A stretch of DNA of 64,000 bases, taken from the NCBI RefSeq assembly GCF_026745355.1, contig NC_079207.1:13625269-13689268 (forward strand). The letters are read 5' to 3'. Positions 10,676-22,721 of this stretch are shown one piece after another. The notes beneath the pieces were generated by a model. That model saw only the letters and a program-made list of their open reading frames with translations, did no database searches and was not told the DNA's origin. How positions within the stretch are numbered: the first letter of the stretch is position 1; each line of letters opens with the position of its first letter. Source of the stretch: Beta vulgaris subsp. vulgaris. Its lineage: Eukaryota; Streptophyta; Magnoliopsida; Caryophyllales; Amaranthaceae. The position numbers and the translations under genes were made by a program.

Positions 10676-11972
10676 GTTGAAGGTTGCAGCTTTGTGGAGA
10701 TGTCCAAGAGAATCCCTGATAATAACACTTGATGATGTGGAGTTTGCACAAATCGAACCGTCGAAGTTAAGTTTGAACAAGTTTGGGAGGTGGCTCCCAA
10801 GCTATAAGGACGGAGGAGGGGTACGCCGGGTTGGAAGGAGGAAGAGAAGAGTGATGAAATGGGAAACCTGAAGAAATGTAGTAGTCTACCGCATGTCCGC
10901 ATTACTCAATTTTTATTCTGAAAATTAAAATTTGGCTTTGTGAATGATCCTATAGATATTAAGAGAAGCATTATGGAAAATTATGTCATTTTTTCTTTTC
11001 AAATACTCCATATGAGAAAAACATATTTGACTATAGAGGTTTTGCCTTGTCTTATTTTTGAAAGAGACACTAAAAAAGGGTATGTGTGCAAAGTAAGAGG
11101 GATCCAAATTTTTAGTTTAGACAATTGTCATAAGGTAGTAAAGCAATGACAAAACCTAAAAAGATGATTCAAGGTCTCATCGATCTTGATGGTTACAAAT
11201 AGCACACTAGCTGGATGTAATAATATTTCTTTTTGCAAGATTAGCACGAACGCCAAGACTGTTGTGGCGTATTTGCCACATGAAAATTTTCAATTTGGGT
11301 GGAATATTTAAGTTCCAGATACAGTGATATTGTCATTTTGGTTGATTTGTGGGTAGGTTATGGGCTAGCCAAGTAGCTGATTTCATCATAAACTTACTTG
11401 ACGAGCTAGGACCCCATATAGCCTCATCAAGAAAGGGATGGACAAGAATGGGTATGCCTTTAATGCAAGAGATAATTTGCTAAGGAAGTAGAGTTTTTAG
11501 TTTGTCTATATTTCAAGTTCGATTGGGGAGGATAAATTCTCTTAAGTGAAGAGAGATATCCACTTGTTGCTCTGTGAGTTGCAATCCATACATGAGGGTT
11601 TCATCAAGCACCAGTCGTACATCCATAAGAGAATTTCGGCGCCTTGACCCACTTTTCATTGGATACCTTTACGCAGAAGTGATCTTTGAAGCATAATCTT
11701 TTTCCAAATAAGGGACTCTAAGGTCCGGATTTGGAATGATCTTTTATAAAATATTTTCCTGAGACTAATTTGATCCAAAAATTAGATGGATTTGTGAGGA
11801 TTTTTCAACCTAGCTCTCCTATAAAAACTTTGTTCAAAGTTAAGGTTTTCCTTATCCCTAGACCTCCATGGGAGTTGGGACTACAAATTTTGTCCCATGA
11901 AATAAGCGGGATTGCATTTATATCCTTATTTTAATTTGTCGTCAAAAAACCTTTTTGTGCATTGTGTGAATT
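10676..11972 (-). pseudogene. Old LINE, segment between reverse transcriptase and RNase H
   Basis: On the minus strand, near 11810-11910, the sequence encodes a block like 'SPNSHGGLGIRKTLTLNKV'. This is the conserved LINE stretch after the reverse transcriptase palm. Further down is a zf-RVT-like, heavily broken region. Many stops and frameshifts show long decay. The Copia element is inserted at 11972/33529 and the small CACTA at 9916/10673, both inside this LINE. The segment 11210-11400 has an inverted copy at 34275-34455. Confidence 0.65.
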
Positions 11973-13342
11973 TGTTATTTCCCTAGGAACACTACAAGAG
12001 GGGGGGGTGAATTGTAGGTGTAGAAATAAACGTAACTTTTTGCGGAAATTAAAACTTAAACGAATAAACAAGCTAAAGGAACACAAGGGATTTTTACGAG
12101 GAAAAACTTCTTGGGCCCAACAAGAAGAAACAACCTCGACCACTAGGGATTTTAAACTCAACACTTTCACTAATTAGGCCAAACAACTCTGTTACAACCT
12201 AATTCTAACTCGAGCCCTACCTTGAGTTCCTAAACTCAAGTTCCTGAACCACTGTTCCCTTAACAGCAGTTCCTCTCAACTTCACTCGAAGTTTTCTCAC
12301 ACATACAAGCTTCACTCAAAGCCTTTCTCTTACAGAACTTCACTCAAAGTTCCCTTACCCCAAAAACCAAAATACAATTGATCGAAATAAGCTTAGTGGA
12401 ATTAGAGTAAGAAGGCAAAAAACAAATGGCTATTATGAGAGAATGAAGGCACTGACACTTAATAAGTTAAACTCACTTAATTACTTAGTCAGACACAATT
12501 TGGAACTTATCTAGACTTCTATATTTATAGTGTTAATCATGAAGAACGTGGGATTAATGTTAGAGTACACGTTTTAATCCATTTACCCATGATGTTCCTT
12601 CCCCTAAGGAACACGTTTTACATCATGTCCCATGATCCCATGAACTATAAATGAACGTGGATAAAATGCAGCCATTACTCCTAAATAATAGGAGTTCCTT
12701 GAGCATTATCCGAAAATCAGTTTTTATAAACTCTTTTTATCTTTAAATCTGAATTTCTAATCTTTAAGAAAATAATATCTTTGAAATAAAATCTTTCTAA
12801 CAACCGGATATTTATTTTCTTATTTTCCGAAAAATAAAATCTTTTCCAAAACAGATTTTCTTTTTAAAACTGATTTTATCATTTGAAATTAGAAATAACT
12901 AATTTCCTATAATCTAGGCATGACTTACTCCATTATCTTTTAATCTTATACTAAGTACACGCCTAAGTCTAGTTCCTTATATTAGTTCAGTTCCTTTAAC
13001 ATATTGCTAAGTGCCACTTAGTTTGTTCCTTACAAAGAAACAAACGCTTCATTCTCAAATATTCTGCCACAGTTCCTTACCATTCTTTCTTTGTTCCTTT
13101 ACATTGGAACTAGAAAATAAAACGCCTAGCTTCTATTATTCTTGATCCAATGCTTGCTCCAGTATCAACATAGAAACTTCTTTACTTAGCCTTTGAAATC
13201 CTCTCTTGACTTCTTCATTGACTTCGTATTCTCCCAGTTCCTTGCATTGATACCTTAGACACCATACACTTAAATAATTCATTAGTTCACTACTTAGTTT
13301 GTTCCTTTGTTTCTTTGTCATTATCAAAACTAGGGTTCAACA
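11973..13342 (-). repeat. Copia 3' LTR
   Basis: It is nearly identical to the copy at 32161-33528. By eye I count about three substitutions and a few small indels, including a G-run of eight against six near 12000. It has the standard TG...CA ends. The hexamer GTTCCT / AGGAAC occurs well over ten times. It contains no gene. Confidence 0.93.
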
Positions 13343-13358
13343 ATTTCCCCCTTTTTGA
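13343..13358 (-). other. Copia polypurine tract, with a second PPT-like copy near 13587-13602
   Basis: On the minus strand the sequence directly before the 3' LTR is AAAAAGGGGGAAAT, the expected plus-strand primer. A similar purine run, CAAAGGGGGAAAA, lies about 240 bases further inside. Repeated PPT-like motifs are a known Sirevirus trait. Confidence 0.75.
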
Positions 13359-14144
13359 TGATGACAACAAAGGTACAAACTAAGGAAAATAACAAATAAT
13401 ATAAGTGAATGAAAATAAAAACATAAAGAAGAAAATGAAAAATAAAACACAATTATATGAGTAACTGAAGTTTGATTTTTCATTTACCTTAACCTATTTT
13501 TGATTTTTCATTTACCTTATCCAATTTTTAATTTTTTCATTTTTTTCATTTTTTTTTAAGTTTATGTACAGTTTGTTCCTTAAATCCTTTTCCCCCTTTG
13601 TCATCCTCAAAAAGAATAGACTCTGATGAATTGATGAATTGATTTAACACCTTAAGACCAATATGCAAGCACCATTAGTGGTTAAGTTAGAAAATCAAAG
13701 AGTAAACTTGCTCAAACATCAATCACATAATACTAGCCATTCCAAGGAAGAAATTATGCAAAGCATTTAGAAACATAGACAATATAGCAAAAGTCATTGA
13801 TTATATAGCACTTGTTCCATAACAAAACAAAGAAAGAAAAGAAAAAGGAAGAAACAAAAGTTGTGTTCCTTGATGAAAGAAACAGGAACAACAAAACAAT
13901 AAAAAGAACTAAGAAAGGGAAGGGGAATGGTGTTCCTCACAACTTCTTCTTCAACCACATCCTCCAACTTTTTCATCACCACCCCATGATGTAGTTCAAC
14001 CTGTTCCTTCAGCTCCTCCAAGTACGAGCCATAGTTCCATCTTCTTTGTGCTGCGCAACCACGGTATCACTCAATTTCTTCATAAGACTTACATAGTATC
14101 AGTTTTGGCATCCAAAGTCCAATGAAGATGATTGTAAAATTTTA
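13359..14144 (-). other. Copia 3' internal non-coding region
   Basis: This is AT-rich sequence between the third ORF and the polypurine tract. It has scattered GTTCCT / AGGAAC motifs and T/A runs. No gene was recognised. Confidence 0.6.
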
Positions 14145-14600
14145 TCATATGTTGTGCAGGAAGGCAGACTTCATTAACCCAGTTAGTGTCATCCGGATTT
14201 TCCTGTTCCTTACCCTTGGAACTAGAGGCAGATGGGGGATGTTGTGAAGGAACTGGGAGGTTTGAGTGGAAGGCTCATCTGTTCCAGGAATGGAAACAGA
14301 AGGTGAAGGGTGATAAATGGGAGGAAGAAATGGTGGTGTGGGTGGAAGAGTTGTGGAGGTGGAAGCAAAAGGATTTGGTCCTTTTATTTCATCCTTCAAC
14401 TGCTCAAAACTTGAAGGAACAGAGAAGGACGAAGGTGAAATGGAGGGTTTTGTTGTGAAAGGAACAGAGAGTTTGGGAGATGGTGGGGTATTGGTTCCTT
14501 GAGAGTATAGGGTACCTGTTCCTCATTATCCGAAAGAACTAAAGGAGAGTCCTCGTTGGAAGGAACAGGAACAGGAGCAATTTTTCGACGAGTGCTCTTT
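14145..14600 (-). pseudogene. Copia third ORF, C-terminal part (cut by CACTA)
   Basis: The minus-strand frame is Pro/Thr/Ser-rich (runs such as PPTPPFLPP) and continues the ORF that begins at 26501. The CACTA insertion with duplication ttt (14598-14600 and 25325-25327) separates the two halves. The region is dense in GTTCCT / AGGAAC motifs, which give repeated Pro-Val and Glu-Gln type dipeptides. The function of this ORF is unknown. Confidence 0.5.
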
Positions 14601-14639
14601 CACTACAAAAAAAATTGGCTATAGAGGCACATCATTTGG

Positions 14640-15250
14640 CCGACTTGCCTCTAAAACCCCCTTTTACCATCACATAAACATGGTTGCCTCTAATTATATG
14701 GTTTTTAGTGTCAAGTATATATTCTGGTGCCTCTAAGATACATTTTAGCATCAGACGAATGTTGGTTGCCTCTAAAACCATGTTTTTTAGCATCACATGA
14801 ATATTGGTTGTCTCTAAATCCATATATTTAGCATCACATGAATTTAATTGTCTCTAAAGCCATTTTTTTTAGCATCAACTGTAGTTAGTTGTCTCTAAAG
14901 TCATGTATTTAGCGTCACATGACTTTAGTTGTCACTAAAGCCATTTTTTCAGCATCAAACTGTAGTTAGTTGTCTCTAAAGCCATGTATTTAGCGTCACA
15001 TGAATTTAGTTGTCTCTAAAGCTATTTTTTCAGCATCAATTGTAGTTAGTTGTCTCTAAAGCCATGTATATAGCGTCACATGAATTTAGTTGTCTCTAAA
15101 GCCATTTTTTCCAGCATCAACTGTAGTTAGTTGTCTATAAAGCCATGTATTTAATATCACATGAATTTAGTTGTCTCGATAGCCATTTTTTTCAGCATCA
15201 CAATAGATTATTGTTGCATCTAAAGATATTTTTTAGTGTCACTTGAATTG
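14640..15250. repeat. Left subterminal repeat array of the large CACTA
   Basis: Degenerate repeats of 'ttagttgtctctaaagcca' alternate with 'agcatcacatgaa' / 'agcatcaactgtag', spaced about 45-50 bases apart. They match the type of subterminal motif at the right end and are likely binding sites for the CACTA transposase. Confidence 0.7.
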
Positions 15251-15257
15251 TCGTTAG

Positions 15258-15560
15258 TGGTGTCAAAAACAGATTTGACTGCTAGGTCAACCTGATATTG
15301 ACTAGATTTGAACCTGGTTCGACCTGTGAGGGTCAGTCTCTAGACTTGATCGAAACCTAACCTGGGATTACCCAGACCTGACCGTAGTGGTGTCAGAAAC
15401 AGATCTGACCGCTGGGTCAACCTGATTCTGACCTGACTTGAACCTGGTTCGACCTGTGAGGGTCAGTCCTCAAACCTGACCGAAACCTGACCTGGGATTA
15501 CCCAAACCTGACCGACACCTGGCAAGATTATATGTTGACCTGACCAGACAGACCTGCATT
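15258..15560. repeat. GACC-rich tandem duplication
   Basis: Two copies of about 125 bases begin near 15258 and 15385 and share 'gtggtgtca(a/g)aaacaga', 'gaacctggttcgacctgtg' and 'cctgggattaccca'. The content of gacc/ggtc is high, like the islands at 9040 and 38569. It has no coding meaning that I can see. Confidence 0.6.
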
Positions 15561-15988
15561 CAAACTCAAACCCGACAATACTCAACCAGATATTACTAAA
15601 ATTTAATTATTTTTTTATATCTACAAACTCATTTAAATATATAAATTTATTAAATTACTTACATTTAATAATTAATTAAATAAAAAAATTAAATTAGATT
15701 TAATTTAAGAGTTAACTCCAATTCCTTATAAGTTATAAGCTAACTCCAATTCCTTCAAACAATACTAATATTTCTCAACAATATAATCTATATTCTAATT
15801 AAACCTTTTCCATAAATCATAAAACTGATTTTGTAAGGCTTTTCAATCTTCAATGTTACCAAAAATTCAAGTAATACTAATTAATTGGAATCCAAATCTG
15901 AAACTAACCAAACCCTTTAATAAAAAACAAAGAATAAAGAAAACTAAATTAGAATAACTTGTTGAAAAATTATAATATTACACTACTA

Positions 15989-16270
15989 CAAAAAAGGCCT
16001 AGGAAACCGGTTGAAAACGGCCTAGGAAACCATACTACAACCGGTCTCCATCTCACAGGTGTCCTAGGTTAGGAGACCGGTTATAATGCATGGTTTCTTT
16101 GTTTATTTGGGAGACCAGTTAACAGCTAAAACCAGTCTCTTATGTAAGCGTACATATCATATGTAAAGAGGATAGGAGACCAGTTAACATCTAAAACCAG
16201 TCTCCTTACCTACCATTGGAAACCAGTTATTGACCACAACGAGTTTCTTAGGTTTATTACACGTTTAAAA
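15989..16270. mobile_element. One end of a second CACTA-type element inside the large one
   Basis: The sequence starts CACTACTACAAAAAAGG and is followed by repeated 'aaaccggt' / 'accggtctcc' and 'aaccagtctcc' motifs, typical subterminal repeats. The matching other end was not found, so it is truncated or outside. On the minus strand near 16620-16690 a short open stretch contains 'MIDELRDMWAAYLNN'. It may be a relic of a transposon protein, but this is uncertain. Confidence 0.5.
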
Positions 16271-19200
16271 AAAATTAGAATACAATACAGTATACAAACA
16301 TTGTCCTGTAAATGATCCTGTATTTATTTGCAGATCCTTGTATATACGTTTTTTTTCTATAAAAAACAATATATAAATAACTACAACAATACTATTAAAC
16401 ATGAATTCTTTGCTTACTCTATTCATCTTCTAAAAAAAAAAATTGGTACATTTGATTTATATGCAAAAATAATTTCTCTCAAAGCATCAATTTCTTCCAA
16501 TAAAATCTTAAACATAAAGTTTCTATAATCTAATGCTATCTACTAAAACTAGAATTCTAAAAAAAAATTATGTACAATTCAAGCTTGATCGTCGTTGCCT
16601 TCAATCTCTATCGTCTTGTGTTTGATTGTTCAAATATGCCGCCCACATATCTCTTAGCTCGTCAATCATCTCTTGCGAATAAGTGTTAGAAAATCCAGAA
16701 AAGTCCAATAAAATAATTTTAGATAATTATAATTAGAGTGCTCGTCAATTAATAAAGCAAGAGTGAAATAATTGACAACAATCAACTAAAAATGCAGAAC
16801 TACTTCTGACATCCTCCATCTTTTATTGATCTCTTTATCTTAGATTAGGATCCTTCGATTTCTTTCACTCACCACCATAAGGAGATCCTTGTTCACACTT
16901 GTCTTCTTTTTCACCATCCCTGAGGTCTAGTTTTTCATGTACCTTCTGATATATGTTTGACTTTTCCTGTTGTATGGCTAAATTATTTTCAACTTAGCAT
17001 CCTCAAATTTTGCAATGATTCATTCCTACACTTTCCAATGACTTTTAGTGAAAGTTGGACAGTAAAGTATATAGTGAAAGAAACAAACGATCAAGAAGGC
17101 AAGTAGGATACGACAGAATTTTCTGCAAACATAACATTCAAAGGTAGCAAACCACATACCATACTTCTCCATTCTAATGCTTGTTGCGTGGTTCCACAGG
17201 TAGCTTTGGTAACTGTGCACATACATGGACAGCGAAATAGTAGAACATATGTCAAAGTTCCAGTTTTCACTATTATAGAATATGACATAATTGCAAGGTT
17301 AATGACAAACCTCCTAAAACTAGCATATGAACCAGAAGATTCGAGCATCTATATGACCCTCAGTTTTATACTACCCCAAGGATACAGAAACAACCTTGCA
17401 TACTTGTGGTTACAGCATTTTCCGAACATATAAACTAGAAACATTATGTCATACCATCATACCATTATAACTTAATAAGTATAACTTAATAAGGGACTCA
17501 ACATTTTCCAAATTAATTGCAGCATTTCTGTATTTTCCCATGTATCCTCTCGATCTCTCTCCTCATCACGTGAGTCCCTCTCCTTATTTCTCTCTATCTC
17601 TCTCCTCCTCATATGCACCCCTTAAACTTGTGCCTCCACCCCCACCCTATGTTGCGACTAATTTCGGACAAATGCAACAAATTTTGAGAAAAAGAAAATA
17701 TGAAAAAAAAGCGAGTTGTAGCTTCAAATTAAGTTGATTGGCACTACTAACAACAGAAACACAAATCAGTTGGCAATTCCAAGGCTTCAAACAGCTATAA
17801 GCCTATAGCAAACCAACACATTAAAAAAAATCAGGAGAAAATCATACAATTGCCTCCCCATCTCCCTGCCCAAAAGAAATTAGAATAAGAAACACAAAAG
17901 GAAGGAAGCTGTGGGTTTGAGTTTAAGGATATTGGTAACAGCAGTGACACAACTCGACTACAATCAATAGAAAAGAATTGTTAAGCAGATAGAACCAAGT
18001 AATTAGTTGGACAACCCAGAAAACTACTTTGTAACTAAGGATGCCTATATTAGAAACTGTCAGATCAGCAACATACATCACAATTCACAGCCAGCATAAC
18101 TAAACCTAGATCTCCCCCCCCCCCCAAAAAAAATAATAAATATTGAAAAAAAAAATCCTAGAACCTTGTGATGTGAACATGCCTACTATTAAGTAGTATG
18201 TGCCACATCTCTTGCAGTGGTATACCTAAAAAAAGAGTAGCAAATTTAAGTCCACATAACAAGTCACATGTACCAAAACATACTACATTCCTACATTTTG
18301 GTGTTACTAATCACAACATCCAAAGTCATGCAATAACCATTTAACGTAGGTAGAAGATTAGCTTTTTTAGACTTTAGGTTATTACATAATACATCTAGAG
18401 GCTCATATAGAAATATGAGCTTTTCATGATTGTAGAAGCTCATTGCATTTTGGATCAAGAGTCTAATGGAAAGAACATCTCTATTATTAGAGTAAGGCTA
18501 TGTCATCCAGTAAACCTAAATCTGCCCTAGGCAGGCACCTCTTCAAAGGCATTAGGATTTTTATTATCATACAATATACTAATGTGCTAGCTGCTTAATG
18601 TTACAAAGCATTGTCAAAGTACATATTCAATCAAAATGCGAATATATTATTCACCGAAAGCTCTACCCGTAGAGTCTTATGTTGACAAAATTAGAGATGA
18701 TTAATCACAAGCCTGCATAAATAGATATACATAAGCTGACTTTAAACTTCTCCATAATACAAATTTCTGACAGAGAACAGTAAATATTGGACATACAGTA
18801 CCACTTACATCATTCTCATAATTCTAGGGATACCCTTTAATGACCGCAGGTAATTTCTACGACATTTCTTTAGACACAATGTGTTGGGTTCCCAACACAA
18901 TGAAAGAGGGAGTCAAATACTGCTCTAAAATATCAAATATTATAGCAATAGATGTTGTAATAGCATAAACCATCAATAAAAGAGAAATAAGTAACAACTC
19001 ATAATATGAGAAAATAAAAGGATCATGAGACTTAATAAGAGCAGGCAAAACTAATTTCAACTGGAAATCAACCAAAATTTTAGACTTTAAAACAGAACTT
19101 TATGACCTGAACCAGATTAAACAACCCGCATCTGGTAAAAGAAGGAAAAAATTAAATCAACCCCAAAGGCCAAAATCAACCTGAACAATAATTCTCCTCA

Positions 19201-19301
19201 AATTGGGCACGAATTTCATCGAATTCGAGAGAAATTTATAAAAGCGAAAAACTTTGAAGATAAAGGAAAGACGAAAAATGGAGGATAAATAGAGAATTTA
19301 C
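16271..19301. other. Unassigned CACTA interior
   Basis: This is AT-rich sequence with no continuous gene. It may contain the first intron of the captured E2 gene fragment (exon at 19302-19371). I looked for the next E2 exons on the minus strand and did not find them. A C-run/A-run lies at about 18115-18135. Short open stretches near 17030-17350 were not identified. Confidence 0.35.
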
Positions 19302-19371
19302 TAGCACTGCATGAAGTCGGAGGATCTTTGTGAAGATCCTTCAGTTTCTTGAGGATACGCTTTGATGTCAT
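19302..19371 (-). pseudogene. Captured first exon of a ubiquitin-conjugating enzyme E2 gene (UBC8/10-type)
   Basis: The minus-strand ATG at 19369-19371 opens M-T-S-K-R-I-L-K-K-L-K-D-L, then HKDPPTSCSA, followed at 19301 by a GT splice donor (gtaaat). This is the conserved N-terminus of plant class I E2 enzymes, which begin MASKRILKEL and usually have an intron just after the SCSA block. The rest of the E2 fold, including the active cysteine, is absent from the window. The fragment lies inside the large CACTA together with upstream leader-like sequence, which fits capture by the transposon. The short length limits certainty. Confidence 0.62.
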
Positions 19372-20210
19372 GAGAGAATCTTGAAAGCTCTGCAAAACCC
19401 TTGAATTCGGCAAAAACAAAAGAGAAGAGAGAGGCGGAGGAAGGTGAGAGAGGTAAATGAGGAATACTGAACAACTTTTGTTTTTTTTTCAAAAGAAAGG
19501 ATGCTCCTTATTTGTTGCTGCAAGGAGGGAAAACCATTTAAAAAAATAAAAAAGAAGAATAGTACGTATAAATATAGTACATACCCCCTCCGTCTCATAA
19601 TATAAGTCCTGATTCTGTTTTTACACGGGAATTAAGGTAAAGTAGAATTTTGTCTTATTTAAATAAAAAGATTCATTTTTATTGGAAAACACTTATATTG
19701 TTTTTTTTTTTTAACAAAAAATAAAAACTTAACATTAATATTGCATAGTTTAATGTGTAGAGGAGTTCAATAGGTTATGAGATTCTATTTTTAATCATTA
19801 ATAATGGTGCATTGGAAGCTGAAATTATGAGGACTTTTTGGGAGTTAAATTATTTTCATGAGGGTATTATGGGTATATTAGTAACGATGCAACAAATGCA
19901 AAAATACTCTTGAAATGCCAAAAATAATTCTCATATATATCTGTATCATAATTTCCAAAACTAATTAAACTAAGAGTATATATGACAAATCCTAATTAAT
20001 GAAAATTAACGTAATTAATCAAACCCAACTAATAAATATTTGTTTTAGTACCACACATTCCATTTTACATATAGATCATTTTCCTTCTAAATACCGCTCC
20101 ACTTGCTCTGTTTTGCTGCTCTCCTGAGTTTCACTAATTAACCAAAGGTTGTCCAGCTCGGTTAGATCCCAAATCTTCAGGAATTTCACCAAGTCTCTCC
20201 TGAAAAGCAG
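19372..20210. other. Sequence upstream of the captured E2 exon, with a Stowaway-like end at 19587
   Basis: The first 110 bases may be the E2 leader. At about 19587 the sequence 'ccctccgtctcataatataag' resembles a Stowaway terminal repeat, but the other end was not found. The remainder is AT-rich without genes. Confidence 0.35.
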
Positions 20211-20358
20211 ATATAGATGTTGATGATTGCCTTAAAAAAACAGAAATAAAAAAGTTTCTTCCAAAAAATAAGAAGTAAAAGTATATAGATTTTGATGATT
20301 GCCTTAAAAAACAGAAATCAAAAAGTTACTTCCAAAAAATAAGAAGTAAAACTATTAG
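20211..20358. repeat. Tandem duplication of about 74 bases
   Basis: Two adjacent copies share 'gatgattgccttaaaaaa', 'cagaaat', 'cttccaaaaaataagaag' and 'taaaa'. They differ at a few positions and the region is non-coding. Confidence 0.75.
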
Positions 20359-21134
20359 ACTGTTCCAAGTTAGAATTCATATGAAGGCAATGTAGTTTTG
20401 ATATATTATTAATATATGTTGACTTCTAAGGTGGAATAACAGATGAAGGCAAGGTAGTTTTGATATGTTGAGATGGTAGAGATATATGTTATGGAGTGAT
20501 ATCGAGGTTTGTAAAGTAAAATATACACATAAGATCACGCTAATCCAATGAAAGTATGAAGAGAACATAAAGAAGGTAAAAAAGAAGAAGATGACATATG
20601 ATTCATATGTACGTAAACTCTAATTATAAGGGGGAGCAAACAAAATCTACATAGACACCCTCAATTATACAAGATCAACTTGCTCCTTAGCTAGTCAATG
20701 ATGGAAGAAACAACTTAAACAAGAGCTTCTGATCATATATCTATGCTGGTCTCTTTGGTTTATTTCGACGTAAGACTAACATCAACTTCGCATATAAGAA
20801 TATAGAGATTCCTTATTAGGACATTAATGAGAGGCAAAAGGAAATTGGTTAGGATGGGTTTGGGTTTGGTATGAGAGAAATGATAGAAATTTAGGGTTTC
20901 ATTTTTGGATTAGATCTAATGGTTAGGATAGAAAGAAAGGAGAGATGAGAATTTCTGAAAAAAAAGGAGAAATTGGATCATTTTGGACCATTAGATCAAT
21001 AAGATTTTTGCTCTTTTACAAATCAAAGGCTAGAAATTAGGATTCATGTATTTGTCTTTTGACCAATGAGATTTGAGAATGATAATGTTTATGGATTGTG
21101 ACAAAAAAAATTATTGAATAACCAATTAACAATA

Positions 21135-21135
<1 letters not shown>

Positions 21136-21200
<65 letters not shown>
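21136..21200. repeat. (ATT)n microsatellite
   Basis: About 22 uninterrupted ATT/TTA units lie inside the large CACTA element. Confidence 0.95.
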
Positions 21201-21477
21201 CATTTATATTATAATTGTTATTGTTATCATGTTATTTTATTATTATTATTTCGAATCATAATACTTACCATAATCGAGTCATTAAAATGTTATATAAATC
21301 CTGTAATTGATCGTATACTCGTAGTTAATATATAATACTCGTCATTATTATCGTTAGTTATACTATTATAGCATATGAAGAGTCGATACTCATTAATAAT
21401 CATTAACGTATTAGCTAGAATGGTTCCAATATTATTATATCGTACTGTCGCTATACTAATTTATAATCAATAGATTA

Positions 21478-22561
21478 TTAGATTGGTTTTACAATTATTT
21501 TGATATCAATTTTATATTAAAATGATTCAACATATTAGTATTTACTCCCTCCGTTTCCTAAAGATCTTCCCACTTACTGTTCCTACAGATACCAATCATA
21601 ATGCTTATAATAATAAATCATTTATATAAAGTTTGGAATTGATCGATCGTCTACTCGTTATTATTGTAGTTGGTTATAATATATAATATTAAAACATATG
21701 AAGAGTCGTTCTACTTTTTTTACTCATTAGAGTGGTTTTACGCAGTTGATTATTCATCTTAGCAAAACACAACTCGATATGGGAGCAAATAAGTGTATGT
21801 AATGTTCAACCTATGAAGTTCTATGATCAGACGTCTGATCTGATCTTATCCATGTAGGTATGATTCATCAACAAAGAAAAGAATTTGACCAAGGGTAGGC
21901 TTAATGGAAGTAGTGTTGTCCTTAAAACTACAGAAGTCAGTAGAAAGCACCAAGGACATAGTTCTCTTGGGATCAGGCGGGGGAAGCACTTGAATTGGAA
22001 TGGGAGGTTTTGTAACTGTAGTAGCACTAGGAGTATGGATAGAGCCGAAGGAGGTGGTTTTATTTACTTTTACATGACGATGAAGGTCATCCACAAAGGG
22101 GGCTTTGTCCCCATAGATAACTTATTTCTTATGGAAGACGATGATAAAATAATAAGAAAATTTATAATCAATATAATATTAGATTGGTTTTACAATTATT
22201 TTGATATCAATTTTATATTAAAATGATTCAACATATTAGTATTTATATTGTTATTGTTATTGTTAGTATTCCTGTTCTTATTTGTATTACTATTGCTACT
22301 ATTACTGTTATTATTTGTATTTTTACCTATTATCGTTGTCGCTTTATGTTTATTAGTATTATTATTCTCATTACCATCATAGCTATTTACGAACTTATAT
22401 ATCAATTATAATGCTTATAATAATAAATCATTTATATAAAGTTTGGAATTGATCGTCTACTCGTTATTATTGTAGTTGGTTATAATATATAATATTAAAA
22501 CATATGAAGAGTCGTTCCACTTTTTTTACTCATTAGAGTGGTTTTACGCAGTTGATTATTC
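21478..22561. repeat. Direct segmental duplication (21478-21757 and 22181-22561) with a MITE relic
   Basis: Both copies share 'gattggttttacaattattt', 'attcaacatattagtattta' and a later block with 'catatgaagagtcgtt' and 'tggttttacgcagttgatta'. In the first copy the middle is a 45-50-base Stowaway-like relic (21546-21595) that begins ctccctccgtttcctaaag and jumps to 'ctgttcctacagata'. In the second copy the middle is a 150-base ttg/tta-rich filler. The same MITE family is complete at 35244-35565. Confidence 0.75.
21846..22094 (-). pseudogene. Unidentified open fragment between the duplicated segments
   Basis: The minus strand is open for about 82 codons with balanced composition (motifs 'HTPSATTVTKPPIPIQV' and 'ILFFVDESYLHG'). 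This looks more like former coding DNA than the AT-rich surroundings. I do not recognise the protein. It may be another fragment captured by the CACTA element or a remnant of an older retroelement. Confidence 0.25.
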
Positions 22562-22721
22562 AAATTTTATGATTCACATAAGTTTTTATGAAGTTGCCTA
22601 ATGCAAAAACTACTGAATTTGTAGATCATACTTTCTAAATTCACTTTAGCACCACAATCCTCATTTATTATATACATATTAATATTTTCTTTTATAGAAT
22701 ACATATAAATATTTTATTCTT

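Noticed and set aside
13136..13327. 63-codon frame found twice (also 33322-33513)
   Set aside because: It is the same LTR sequence in both Copia LTRs, not a gene.
21114..21335. Open frame rich in tyrosine
   Set aside because: It is the translation of the (ATT)n microsatellite.
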